This document shows positions 43,634-59,400 of a stretch of 64,000 nt of DNA, one piece after another. Within the stretch, counting starts at the first letter, position 1, and each line of letters opens with the position of its first letter. The notes beneath the pieces were generated by a model. That model saw only the letters and a program-made list of their open reading frames with translations. It ran no database searches and had not been told where the DNA came from. Both the position numbers and the translations under genes were made by a program. Source of the DNA: Pogonophryne albipinna (lineage: Eukaryota; Chordata; Actinopteri; Perciformes; Artedidraconidae); contig CM053264.1 of the NCBI GenBank assembly GCA_028583405.1, forward strand, positions 8,560,530 to 8,624,529, read 5' to 3'.

Positions 43634-46122
43634 CCTCATCCCAATACCCCTCCTCCTTTCCCTCACTCGCGTCCCTTCCTTGCATCTTAGCTCCGCCTCT
43701 GTAAGATGCGAGCGAGAGACACGAGGAGGTGACGGGAGGACATAGGAGTCCTCAGGTATTAATTGGGATGTCCTCGTTCACTCAAACGTCACTCTTAAAC
43801 GACATCTGTTCATGGGCGTAGGAAGCATCCTGAATGTGGGGGGGGGGGACACTTTTAACGGGGGGTGTGGGGGTCCCCCACCACGAAAAAAAATAGATTT
43901 CCTGTATTCTGGTGCATTTTAACAGGTGGTTTGATACTTTTATGTGGCTATACTAACATGAGGAAAATGATGGGTACATTTTGTAATTTCATCCAGTAGT
44001 AAAGAAAGGAAACATATTTGATTATTAATTCAGAGCCGTCTTTGAATTAATAAAAAGCAGTTTAAATGCCCATTTTTTTTACATTTATATACAACAATAA
44101 ATATTTGTGAGTGCATTGAGAGATATTGTTGTGGAGAGCCATTTATATATAAATCGCAAAATACATTTGTGAATCCTTCTGTGAGCATTTATTAATATTG
44201 AGACTGATCTGACTCCATACAGATGTTAAGTTCACCTAGGAATGGTATCAACTTAAATGTTTAAATAAATGTTGCTCTTTTGTCTATATTGGTCACATGA
44301 TGCCCCTTGACTGAAATGTTTCCTGTTCAATATCCCCACTGATTTCCTTAACATTCTGGGATGAGAGTCCACATCACAATTTACTCTAAACTGCCATTTC
44401 CCTTTCATCACTCACCTCAGCAACGGACCTCTCTCCACTGTCCCTGTGTTCTGCCTCTGACTCACTCTCAAGCGCCTAGATGTCAAGAGAGGTGGTGAAG
44501 TGATCATTATTGATTGAGCAGTATACTCTTTCACATTGAATCATAACAAGTCATACTGAATGTAAATACAACTGACTCTAAAGTAAGTCCCAGTCTGTGA
44601 CATTGGACATTTTGAAGACTCAAAGTCCCAAGCAGTAGGTAGAATATTAGCTAGTCTATGTAATGTGCACAGAAAATAAACAGTTAACTGAATACTGGGA
44701 TGGAAATTGCCTATAAACACTCACTAAAACATAAACACACACAAAAAGCTTCTGAATGATAAGAAGTATAATTAAAACATAATGCACATTACCATTTTGA
44801 GAGAGCGTACCTAAGAACTCAGAAAATAATCTCTTATCGAACTGAGGCTCCAGTAAAACACACTGACTGCGTCTACATGGACATCATGGTGTTTAAATGA
44901 GCACAGAGAGATCGGGTTATTCATGTTCCCTGTTTACATGATACATACTAGTAACCTGGCATTTCGATGCCTTTTCTCATCTAAACTATTCCGTATTTGT
45001 ATCTCTCTATCGTGACATAAAGACGAAACTCCTCTCCAGAAGTGAGCCGCCGCCGCCATCACTGTTAACTGATTAACTGCTACCAGCTGAAGACTTACTT
45101 TCCTCTTCTTTGAAAAAAATGTTCTTATGTCCATGTTGTCTGGGGGAGAAAACATATCAAACCAAGAGATCGTCAGCTTTGATTTTCGCTGTATTAACCA
45201 TTTCCTGAACATTTGGTGTGTGTGCCTTACCTCCGCTACCGGCATCGCTTCATACAACAGATCTGAGCTGTCCAACTACGACAACACTCATTGAACATGC
45301 GCGCGCTATGTGAGAATCTGCCTTGGTACAAAGTAGCAGTGAAAACATGGTATGGAGTTTCATTGATTTGGGCATTCTCTCAATAAGCAAGTGGAATGGA
45401 GTTGATAGTGAAGCACTGACACAGCGCTCTACAAAGTGCAGCGAGTGGATAGACCGATTCACGGACTTTCCACATGGTAAAAGTGGGGGGGTCTAAACTA
45501 ATCATTTCAAAAAGTGGGGGGGACTTGTCCCACCCTCATATAATGGCTGCGACGCCCATGCGTCTGTTAATGACATGTGCACAGCTGTATCCCCTCTCAT
45601 CAGGCTTAACTGAATAACCCTTTAGAACCAGCCCATTTGTTAAATATTTATTTTAAATGAATGAATCTTTCTCTTGTTAGTCTAGGAATTCAATGTATGA
45701 TGGTTGGTCCTGCTTTTGTGTTCCGTTTTGGTGTAAAATGTAGCCTACATTTAAATAAAAATATAATTATAGTAATGTGAAAGCCTTTTAGAAATGAATT
45801 GCACATAATTCCCACGGAGCTGTGAGCACTTATACATGTATGTGATGCTTTTCCACTCATCTTCCAGTTGTCGGTTTTCCTCTGTTGAAATGGACCAGCT
45901 GTGAAGGTGGGGGCGAGTAGTGAAAACACTTCCGCGTAGTCTGCTCGCGTGTATGTATCCTCCCTTTCGTCTCCTCCCGCACTCCTCCTCCCTCACCCCT
46001 ACTCGACTCCGTGTGCATTTCAGCTATTGGGACGTCCTTCAAAATGGCGTGTTTTGATCGATTTCCGGGTAAAGTCCCGGAGGAGGGGAAGAGAGGAGTC
46101 AAGGAGGGGTATTGGGATGAGG
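43634..46122. mobile_element. inverted-repeat element, about 2.5 kb, containing a nested element
   Basis: CCTCATCCCAATACCCCTCC at 43634-43653 is matched by its exact inverse at 46103-46122. Both ends continue into G/A-rich or C/T-rich subterminal sequence. No transposase is visible. I could not find a target duplication, so the superfamily is open. Confidence 0.65.
43811..45560. mobile_element. nested hAT-like non-autonomous element with 8-bp target duplication
   Basis: The ends are CATGGGCGTAGG and its near inverse GCGACGCCCATG. The flanks CATCTGTT (43803-43810) and CGTCTGTT (45561-45568) match at 7 of 8 bases, the duplication length of hAT transposons. G-runs next to both ends and a lack of any transposase mark it as a non-autonomous copy sitting inside the 43634-46122 element. 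Confidence 0.7.
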
Positions 46123-46691
46123 CTATAGTATTTCAGAAAAAGAAAGTTTAGTATGTAGAACATTTGAGAAAAAAGTACAACGTCAGGTTTAATGATAATT
46201 CTAAAAGGTGAGAACATTATACTGAGCTGTGTATGAAAGCTGTCAAAAAAGACACAATTAAAAAAATAACAAAATCATTCTTGTGACTATTTTTTAAAAC
46301 ACTTTAAATAAACCTGTGTAGAAACCAAAAGGCATGACTTAATCCACACCAAAAGAGACAAATAATTGACAAAAAAACTAGGAAGTGAAGACAAAACTAA
46401 GTGCAAATAACAGACTACTATCACTAAGACAACTTTATTTTTCTCAAACACATTCAGAGTTTAAAGCCTTGATTCAAGTGTGCAAGTTGACCTTTCTGTA
46501 TGCATTCATGACTTGAACTTCCAAATGTACATATATATATTTAACATATTCATACATTTAAACACCTTTACATTTTAATTCATACCGTTTCTTACATTTT
46601 TCGTTATTTATTTAGTTCCTTTATCTCTGTTGCTGCTAAGACTCCTGAGTTTCCCTGCTGAATAAAGGTGATGTATCTTTCTGTGTAGTTC
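46123..46691. other. AT-rich sequence 3' of the IRS-family gene
   Basis: Probably the 3' UTR and beyond of the minus-strand gene. I see no other gene. A TATATATAT stretch lies near 46532. Confidence 0.4.
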
Positions 46692-49203
46692 TCAGTTTCT
46701 GTCCTCAGCTTGCAGGCAGGACGGCAGACACAAAGACAGGCGGTATCTTCGGACGGATCGTTCTGTGGCAGCTTTGAGTCTGCCACAGTTGGGACTCGCT
46801 ACGCCTGAGTCAAGTGGAGTCGTCACATCAGAGCCATCATCCCTCCTGGTGCTGGTGTGTGCTGGGAGGCGGATCTGCTGCCACTGTTCCCCCATTTCCT
46901 CATCCTGTGCATGGCTGATGCTCCTCTGTGATTGGCCGGTTTCTGCTTCCGACTGTTGGACGGAGGTCGCCAGCAGCCAGTGGGTCTGATGATGCAGCGG
47001 AGAGGAGCTCTCAGAGGTAGAGCTACAAAAGAGAATTTATTACATTTAAAGATGACATCATATGCTCATTTTCTGCCTTCTTTCAGTGACTTTATCCAAC
47101 ACCTAAACAGAGGAAGTGTTGAGTTTGCACACAAAACATAATTTGTCACCTACTTAAACTAACCTGTTGAAGGATGTCTGGAGAGGAGATGAGGATGAAG
47201 AGGAAGATGGCCTTGTGTCTTTCTGTGGGCTCGCCATCGTCACGTAGTCGTCCTGAGGCAGCGCAGACAAACTGTGGCTCAACTGAGGAGACATCACCAT
47301 GTAGCCCAGCCCCTGCTGACCCGACTCCCAGTCCTCCTCCTCTGTCAACCTAGGAGGCGTTTGGCTGACTCTCTCCCTCTCTTTGCTCAGCGGGAGATAT
47401 TGGTCCATCTTCATCTCCATGTAGCCACCAGTCCTCGACTCGGAGCCCTGGTGAGGGTCTGTTTCGTGGGGTTTGAGGGGCTCCGGGGGACATTTACACG
47501 GGCTTTCAGGGTTTCTGGCACGAGAAGCGAGTGGTCTCACACCCGCTGGCTTGTCTCGGTGCTTGGGTCGGCAGCCTTTGGAGGCCAGAAGGGTTTGAAG
47601 CTGGTGGTTGGAGGTGGGAGAGCGGCTGAAGTCAGGCAGAGCTCGCAGCGCTCTGACTGTCTCTCGGACCACCTCGTGGATGTGCTGGGCTACTGCTGGG
47701 CTCCCTGCACAGAACACACATCAACAGGTTCTTTTTATCAATTATATTCTATACTTTAACTTCCTTTTTGTATTTGTCAGTCGAATTATCCTCTCTTATT
47801 GTTGCTGCTGCTCAAACGACTGAATTTCCCTACGGGTCTCCATTAAGGTTTCTTTTATTCCTTAATTACCTTGCTCTCTTGCTACCATCCAGATCTCTCC
47901 AGGCCCGTTGGGCGCCGACCTGCCCAGCTCCAGGAAGAAGGAACCGTCCAAGTGGCCAAAGCGGCGAACACTCAGCAGAGGAATAGTGACAGACGGCAAG
48001 TCGCTGCCTGCAGCCGCTCTGGCCAGGATGAGCGACGAAGCTGTGAGGCAGAGACAACTCTCCCCTGCCAGGGACTTGGTACAACCCAAACCCCGGGGCT
48101 TCACCGTGACGGGCCAAACCTTTGATGGAAGTAAAGGAAGATCCAGAGATTCTTTTTATTAATATTGCTCTACTGCAAACAGGAAGATAATACACCTTAG
48201 GGTAATAATGATTTAAAACATTGAAGATCTGGACCTCTTTGAAGAAAGCAGCAGGGGGCAGAGTGCAGTACCCATCATCGTCTTCATCAAAGCCTTCCCT
48301 GTGTTCTTCATCCTTACGCTCCTCCTCCATCAGTTTCTTGATGGCCAGGTACCACTCCTCCTGCTCCCCCTGCTCCTCCACCACAAGTACCATGGTTTGG
48401 TTTTTGGCGTACAGCGCCACCGTGAGGCCTTTCCCGGAACTGCCACTGCGGCTCACACCGACGCAGCACCTCAGGTAGATCACCCTGGGAAATAGGAATT
48501 CATAGGGTGTTAGCAGAGGTGGGAGAAGTACTCAGATCTTGTACTTCAGTAAAAGTAGAAGTACCAGAGTTTAGGAATACTACAAGTCCTGCATTTAAAC
48601 TGTTACTCAAGTAAATGAAGGATGTGTAATTGTGTGTCTTTTTTCTGTATGCATAAGGGTTTTTCGAGTGATTACCTTCCTTGTAGTATACAGATGCAGC
48701 ATGCTTGTTTTGTTTTTCTCTTATTTTTGTTCTTGAAGTTACTTTTACTTACCCTTGTTTGCTAGAGCCGAACAGACTTCCAGCAGTCTTCTCCACTGCT
48801 GTGAACTTCTCCTGGCTCTGGTACCACTCGAGGCAGCTCGGCCCAATGTGGCTTCCTGCTCTCAGGACAAAATACCTCCTGTGTTTGCGCTCCAGCTTCC
48901 CCAGGTATCCTCTCTTCACCACATCGCTCTGCGGCCCTGCGGAGGCCAGGAGGGCGCCGGCCAGAGGGGCCAGAGAGCTGGAGGTGCAGAAGAGTTCCTC
49001 GAAGAAAGGAGGCGCAGGACTCGACTGCATCTCCACGTACTGGTGCCGGGAATCCTGCTCCATTTGGCGGTCGTTCATCCAGGAAATCCGCAGAAGGGAT
49101 TCAGATGGCAGCCATGTTTGTTTGGAGCTGAGAGATGTCAGAGAGGAGCAGGAAGTATGGAGAGATCTGTCCTCTGCAAATTCATTCACCTCAAGCTGAA
49201 CAC
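46692..49203 (-). CDS. insulin receptor substrate (IRS) family adaptor, five coding exons, about 565 aa
   Basis: An IRS-type docking protein that would couple insulin/IGF-type receptors to PI3-kinase at the membrane. Coding exons (minus strand): 49203-48753 (first likely ATG 49078-49076), 48484-48235, 48119-47870, 47704-47164 and 47022-46692. All junctions are GT-AG and in phase. A PH domain (about residues 49-185) starts VVKRGYLGKLERKHRRYFVL. A PTB domain (about 193-290) starts VWPVTVKPRGLG and includes GRSAPNGPGEIWM. KEVW and GPGE-W are IRS signatures; DOK proteins differ here. YXXM sites, which bind PI3K p85 when phosphorylated, are at about Tyr14, 370, 410 and 429. The protein is far shorter than IRS1/2 and split by introns, which recalls IRS3, but I cannot fix the paralogue. 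An upstream in-frame stretch to 49203 means the start could lie in a further 5' exon. Confidence 0.85.
48512..48620. repeat. interspersed repeat fragment in the IRS-family gene intron
   Basis: GAGGTGGGAGAAGTACTCAG followed by ATCTTGTACTTCAGTAAAAG is the same repeat type as the termini of the element at 25566-27099. Confidence 0.6.
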
Positions 49204-50352
49204 CTGAAAACAGAGGAAAATAAAGGAGAAAATACATATTAGTTTAAAAACACAGCTCATAAGGATATTGATAATTCCATTGTAGGTATTGTTAAATGGT
49301 TGGCTAGTTTTTACAAGAGCAATTGAAATATTACCAAATGTAGGTTAATTCATGAAGTGTTTTTCAATTCTGAAGCATTTAACTGTACTATTACAGCTTT
49401 TAAGAACAATAAGAGATTTATTTCTTCAGCAATACTAAAATAACTTAACTTGAAATAAACTTAAATATCCCTGAGATTCATGGATAGAGATTTTGTCAAA
49501 CACACCTTATTGTAATTTACTTCTGAGCATGTCAATTTATACTTATCATATAGAAATTGTCCAAAACAAAACAATCTAAGTTGGTATATCAACTGGCTAC
49601 ACAACAATGGTCGAAAAATAGATTGTTACACTTTTCGAACATTGTTTAACAATCAAGAATTTGATTTCACCAATGTTGTCTACTTTATAGCATCAACAAA
49701 AAACATGTAGTATCTTTGGGGGTTGAATCTTCTATACATTTCTGGCCTTTAACCGATGTTTAATCGTAACAAAAATTAACCAGAATGAAGGGTAAGGTAA
49801 ACAAGGGACACAGGCTAACTGGTTATTAGCCTTTAGCCTTTGACGATATATCCAATCTTATTTACATTGAATACCCGTCTTTAGCCACACAAAGTAATGT
49901 TATATCGTTATTAGACGTTACCAGAAACTGCAGAAATCACTGAAATGTTTGGTCTCTGAGCCCAACCCACGAGCTGCGTTAGCGCGCGGCTCGGTGGCCA
50001 CCTGTTCCAATCAGTGTGGCGTTCAGGAGCTCCTCTTAAAACCGAACTCTCAAATGAAGATTAGTTTAATGATTTAATGTCACCAACATAATTAGTTATT
50101 TGGAAAGTAATAAGGATATCTGTGTTTTATACGTATCTCAATGTGTAGACAAGATTATGATTTGGTTCTCTTGATTTAATAGGGGTTTGTGAGTAACTCT
50201 GTATTTTTCAGTGAACTTTTTAATTCTGGTTAAATGGCAGGGTGGATATGGATTGTTTTTGTTTGTTTGGTTTATCTTGTGTATTTTGTGGCTAGGTTAA
50301 AACATGTATTTGGGCTCTACCTCCATCTAATTATTAATTATAAGTTAGAATT
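49204..50352 (-). other. upstream region of the IRS-family gene
   Basis: AT-rich sequence with one short CpG-containing segment at about 49960-50030 (GCGTTAGCGCGCGGCTCGG). That segment could be the promoter or an untranslated first exon of the minus-strand gene. I see no coding exon that I can support. Confidence 0.35.
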
Positions 50353-50448
50353 TGAAAGAGGACATATTGTGTTTATTTTCTTGTTCATAAAAGTATTGTG
50401 TGCCTCTACTGTGACATGTTTCGCGCTTAAATGTTCAAAAAACTATTT
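50353..50448. repeat. left part of a short interspersed element split by a copia fragment
   Basis: AAGAGGACATATTG...TTCATAAAAGTATTG...GCCTCTACTGTGACATG...TTAAATGTTCAAAAAACT matches the element best preserved at 52890-53080, in inverse orientation. The rest of the copy resumes at about 51773. Confidence 0.6.
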
Positions 50449-50459
50449 TAATTACCCCA

Positions 50460-51765
50460 AACATTGGTACAGCATCATCTAAGTAGCTCAGTTTTTGCTC
50501 ACAAGGTGTCGCTCTTGGTTTACGATCCTGCATGTTAAACCTTTCAAGTATTTTGTTCACATATTTCTTCAGTGACATCTTTACACATGAATCAGTTTGA
50601 TCAAAATCAATGCCAAGGAAATGTTTTAGTTTCCCCAAGTCTTTCATCCTGAATTTAGCTGTGAGCATCTCTTTAACAACTGTCAATCCATTGTTATCAC
50701 TAGCTGTAATGATTATGTCATCAGCCCATATTATCATAATCACTTTCCAGTTTTCAATTTCTTTTGTGTAAACACAATGGTCAGCAGGGTTATATAGGAA
50801 CTCATTTTCACTCAGATACTCATGCAGCATTTTGTTCCAATCTCTGCCTGACTTTAAGCCCATATAGTGACTTTTCTAGTTTATACACCAACTTTTCACC
50901 TTTACTGGATTTTACCTCAAAACCTTCTGGCTGTTCCATGTCTATCTCACAGTCTATTGGTGCATGTAAGTAAGCAGTTTTAACATCCATTTGGCGTTAA
51001 ATCAGATTTTCCTGTGCTGCTTTCACTCTGATACTGGTGAGGTTAGCGGTAGGTGAAAATGTCTCATCATAGTTTTCACCCCTCTTCTGACTGTATCCCT
51101 TGGCTACATATCGTGCCTTGTACCTTTCGGACCCATCAACATTGGTTTTGATATCATACACCCATTTACCCCCCACTGCTTTCTCACCTTGAGGTAAGTT
51201 GGTCATTTTCTTTTAGTGATTGCATTTCCTCATCCATTGCAATAACCCATTGTTTTGACTCAGATGAAGTTACAGCTTCCCTAAATGTTAAAGGGATATT
51301 GCACATTAATCTGTAACAATAGTCAATATTTGTCAGTAGCTGATCCTCACTTTCCTTACCACATACACTGTCACATAAGTAAGCTGGCTTCTTCCTCACT
51401 CTTGAAGGATAACGCCTAAGCTCACTGTTGTCGTCTTCTGTCTCTGTTACCACAGGTATAGATACTGGACTAACGTTAGTATCCCGCTTGATTTTGCCAG
51501 ATTTGTTCTGTACCTCAAAGTCATCATCAGAGATGGTTTCTGTTTGTGTTTCTCTTTCTGAATTGGTCTTGGTCACAAACTTCACAAGTCTAGATTTTTG
51601 CACTTTTCCACTGTGATGGAAATAGACCATGTAGGCCGGACTATTTTTGTCATATCGAAACAAAAATTCCCTTTTCACACCTTGAGTCCAGTTTATTTTT
51701 GTCTTGCTTAAAGGCATAGCAAACTGACCCAAACTTGTGCATTCTGGACAGGTTAGGTCAGTATG
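50460..51765 (-). pseudogene. Ty1/copia retrotransposon pol fragment
   Basis: On the minus strand, 51765-51190 reads the integrase tail and linker (RRYPSRVRKKP, FREAVTSSESKQWVIAMDEEM). Then 51206-50997 reads GGKWVYDIKT and RYKARYVAKGYSQ. From about 50990, MDVKTAYLHAP leads to the RT core with LVYKLEKSLYGLKSG, IIWADDIIITA and LGKLKHFLGIDF. WADD replaces the usual YVDD. At least two frame breaks occur and the core integrase, protease, RNase H and LTRs are missing. Copia elements are sparse in fish genomes, so the fragment is notable. It would have encoded replication proteins of an LTR retrotransposon and is now dead. Confidence 0.88.
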
Positions 51766-51772
51766 TAGTGTT

Positions 51773-51935
51773 TCTACTGTGACATGTCTCCATGCTTTAA
51801 TGTTCAAAAAGCTCTTCATTTTTTCTCATACTGCCTGTGCTGCAGCACCTCTTTTCACCCTCTGTCTGAAACCAGGTTAGCTGGCCGGCTTTGGTGTGAT
51901 TGGTCAACCTGCTTAGAGATGTCCCGCCACTTAGC
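51773..51935. repeat. right part of the split short interspersed element
   Basis: TCTACTGTGACATG..TTTAATGTTCAAAAAGCTC, then CTCATACTGC...GCTGCAGCACCTCTTTTCACCC, is the inverse of 52890-53080. Its first 40 bases repeat the end of the 50353-50448 piece. Confidence 0.65.
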
Positions 51936-52156
51936 CTATGTGTTAAAACCTGTGCTGCAAATTAAACAAAATAACAAAATAAGTTAGATGGTAACAGACA
52001 AAGGAAGTGGTGTCTGACATTATGGTTACAGCACTTCCTGGGAGGAACAGTTTTTGCATATTTCAACATTAGTAACTTGTCCTAGTGTACACAGTCACTG
52101 TCAGAGCAGTGCGAGTGTAAGACAACCTCTGGAAACTCTTCACTTTCTCTTTCAGG

Positions 52157-55762
<3,606 letters not shown>

Positions 55763-56471
55763 ATCCTGTCACTGTGTTGTTACTACATGCATTCTGAGCT
55801 TTGTTTTCGACACTTAAAAAAGGAATGTAGTGTACATTTAGATTTTTGTGAATGGTCATCGTGCAGCTCCAGAAAACCTGTAACTAAATGTAACTCTCAA
55901 GTTAATTTTGCTATTACTTTGCCTATTTCCACTGTTAGCTAAATGCAATGTTATGTAATAAAAATGTATTGATATATGAACAAACAGCATTTTTAATACA
56001 ATGATAAAAGTGCTTCTGAAGTGGAGAATTCTTGCTCAATACATTTAGCAAACTCCCAAAATGTACCTGCAAAATAGCCTGTAGTTGTTCTGGCTACAGT
56101 AACAACATCAGGCCACTAGATGGCACTAGACTGTTTTTGGTTTTGTTTTTGTAATTTTGGGGGTATTTTTCAATACTTAAATAACTATATAAGTTATCGC
56201 AATGGCCTGTAACGCATATATAGTGATTATGAAACCATTTAAATTCGAGTAAAGACTATTACATATAAATATGTTGTCCCGGTGGAGGCGGAGACTGTTG
56301 AGTCACAATTTTCACTTTCAGTCTCTCCCACAATCACTCACTTTTATTTAATCGGGAAATCTCTGCTTGTAATGTGTTCATCCTTAATATGACTTAAATT
56401 GACATGCTTATCTGGCTCACAACAGAAGCAGTTTAGTTTCCATCTTGTTGTTGACAGTTTGACCGACGGAG
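55763..56471. other. CYP4F 3' UTR and spacer
   Basis: The 3' UTR ends near the poly(A) signal at 55957. The rest is a short intergenic stretch leading to the next gene on the same strand. I see no other gene. Confidence 0.5.
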
Positions 56472-59400
56472 ATGTGGCCGCCTGTGTTTTCCATGATTGT
56501 GGCCGGTGTGCTCTGCGTGTTCCCGGCTGTCGTCTCCGCAGACTCCGGTAAGGTTATTATTACGGCTGGTTCACTTCGTAGCTATAAAGGGTTTCATCCG
56601 TATAAGTGTGCGTTATATTAGGGTGAAAATTGTGTAGCAGAATGGAAGTGTTCGTTATCAAGGACCACACCCTGTGAGAACCAGCATGCAGCGATAACTA
56701 CATTAACAGCAGAGCAAAGCGACATCAACTGTAAACACTACAGAGGGCATTGGGGGGGGAGGTTCTGAATGGAAAATAATAAAACTGTAAAACAGAAAAG
56801 TTATCATACCAAAGAACAGTTAGGAACAAGGAAACGGTGTAATTGAATAAAGCAGCAAATAGTATATTTATTTTTTAGAGTGGAAAGCGAGTTAATGTAG
56901 TTAATTACACACAGAAACTTGTATGTCTAATCTACATGTGCCAGAAAATACTGAAAATGTCTATCAAGCCTCACAAAAAGCAATAATCTAATGTACTAGA
57001 AACTGGGTGAATATTTCCATTCCAATATAAAGAGTCATATTATTTAAAAAAACAAAACAATGTTTATTAATGTTTTGGAGTAAAGCATTTGGTGATTATT
57101 ACACATTTAATACAAGTTTTTCTGTTTTGGGTAATTTCTAATCAAATCTAAGGTAAATGGAAAAAATATAATATATATATATAGTTTGGGAAGATAAGAT
57201 AATACAGAAGAGCATAAAAAGCAATATAATAAAATACTGTATGATTGCAGCAAGTAGTTGCTTCCTCACAAATTAGTTTTAACCCTCTGTTTAATAATCC
57301 TTTTTTTTTAAACTTCTATTATCTATTATTGTTATCTTTGTGAGTCTCTTATTAGACTCACCTACTTCCATAATTTAACAAGAGTACAGTGAATCATTTA
57401 AAAGGATGTTTAGAAAATCTGCAATCTTTTTTTCCCTGCAGAGATCAAACTCTACAAGCAGGTGGGCGATGAAGTTGTCCTCAAACCGGGCCCCGTCTCC
57501 GGGACCATCATGGAGATATCGTGGAAAGACGGGGTTAACATCGCCATTGAATGGGATGGAAAGGATATTGAGCCGTATCGTCATTTCAAAGGTATACTGA
57601 GCGGAGTTCAGCTCTGTGGGGTCAAATATGTCCTTGAGTTGAATTGATGATCCAACCCTATCCATGTTTTTGTCTTTTTAAAGTGCGTGGTGCCCTGAAC
57701 AATGCAACTGGAGAGATGACGCTCAGAGGACTGACTCTTAATGACAGTGGATTATACACAGCAGAAATTAACGAAGTGGCCTCCGAGTATCCAACTCGTC
57801 TCATAGTCATCCGTAAGTGCTTCGATTACACACACTAAAATCAAGTTAGCAGTGTAGAGGTTTGGTGTTTAAAATAGGGTTATCTGCTACATCATGACTA
57901 TAAAAGGCCTGTTTTTTTATTTTATCTCCAGTTCCCGTTCCTAAACCCACTGTTAGTAAAACATGTGACGAAGAGATGACCAAGTGTACGTTGACCTGCA
58001 ATGCAATCATCACCAACGCTGAGCCGGTCGAATATGGATGGAATTCAAATCATTCTGTCCCGTCAACTCCTGTGCTACACATTACAAAGGTATTTTAAAT
58101 GGCAAAGTGTGATGATGTGTGTGTCTCTGTTGGTTACCCAGAACCTTTTTACCCATTACATCAGTTGCATAAAATGGTTTTTAAATTACAAAAATATCGC
58201 AATTACTCTGGGGAATATATATCATTCGACATCTGCTTACCCTCTGGTTCCAAACTGAACAACAGATAACTGCTGTGCTCAATTGGACCGTACCAAGTAG
58301 TGCATGGGCATGGGGGAGAATATTTTTTTGGAATACATTTGTAGTTATTTAGAATTACAATAATTAAGTTGATGAATAGTTGATTGGCCTATGGGGAGGG
58401 GCTTAATGCATATAAGTGGTTTTGGGGGAGTCTGATGTTGGCTGTAGAGCAGAGAGGTACCTGTAAACATTTTCTGAGAGCTGTATAAATGTGTGGTTCT
58501 TTCTTGTCATTTCGTTTTTCACAATTTTTGCTGCCAATAAAAGCACTTTAGTGTATTGTTTTGCGACTAGCCATCTTATTAATTTCCTTAGTTATTGCAT
58601 CAACACTTTTTGTAACACAAACGTAGTGTTAAATATCTGTATAAATGTGAGCTAATGCTACCTTTTGATCTTCATTTCTAGGACGAAAGTTCAAGCACGT
58701 TTGAATGTTGGCTGAAGAACCCGGTCAGTCAACAGCACAGCGAACCGTTTCCAAACCCTTTCACTCGTGAGTTATTACACAAAGATTTCATTACTGATTC
58801 ATCTCATTTGTATCCAGAATATCCTGATATAAAGCCTGCTGTTGTCTTTTACATCACCTGCAGGAAAGCTGAACATATCCGCAGGACTCACAGTCCTCAT
58901 CGTTCTGCTGGTAGCTGTGATCCTGACTGCTATCATTCATAGAATTAAAGCAGGTGAGAAACATAACACCATATCAGGGACACATTTGTGCCGAAACTAA
59001 TCCGAGAATAATGTTAAAGTATGTTATTACTCCTATAATGAAATGATATCCAATGATAAGACAATTACTTCCATTGAGCTATCAAGTGCAGCATTTACAC
59101 ACTGCCATACATTTAATGACTGGAAATCCAACATGTCTCGTTTAAGTGAAAAATACAATCTGCAAAATGGGTTCTATATTACCAGAAAAATAAATATATG
59201 AAGCTAGAAAAGTCCGAACTATTTAGTTTTGTTCATATATTAAAAGATCCATCTTTGCTCACTACATTTATGAAAATGTGGAAAAAAAGATTTAAATATG
59301 GGAAATATAAATATATAGTGCTGTTTTTAGTTAATTATATTAATATTTGGAATTGGCTTATCCAGTCGATTTTGTTGAAGAGATGTCTGTATTTTAAATA

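Noticed and set aside
47274..48478. Plus-strand open frames opposite the IRS-family gene
   Set aside because: They are antisense shadows of GC-rich coding exons on the minus strand, without recognisable domains.
48753..49203. Assignment of the 46.7-49.2 kb gene to the DOK family
   Set aside because: The PH plus PTB order fits DOK too, but KEVW at the PTB start, the GPGE-W motif and YXXM sites fit IRS better.
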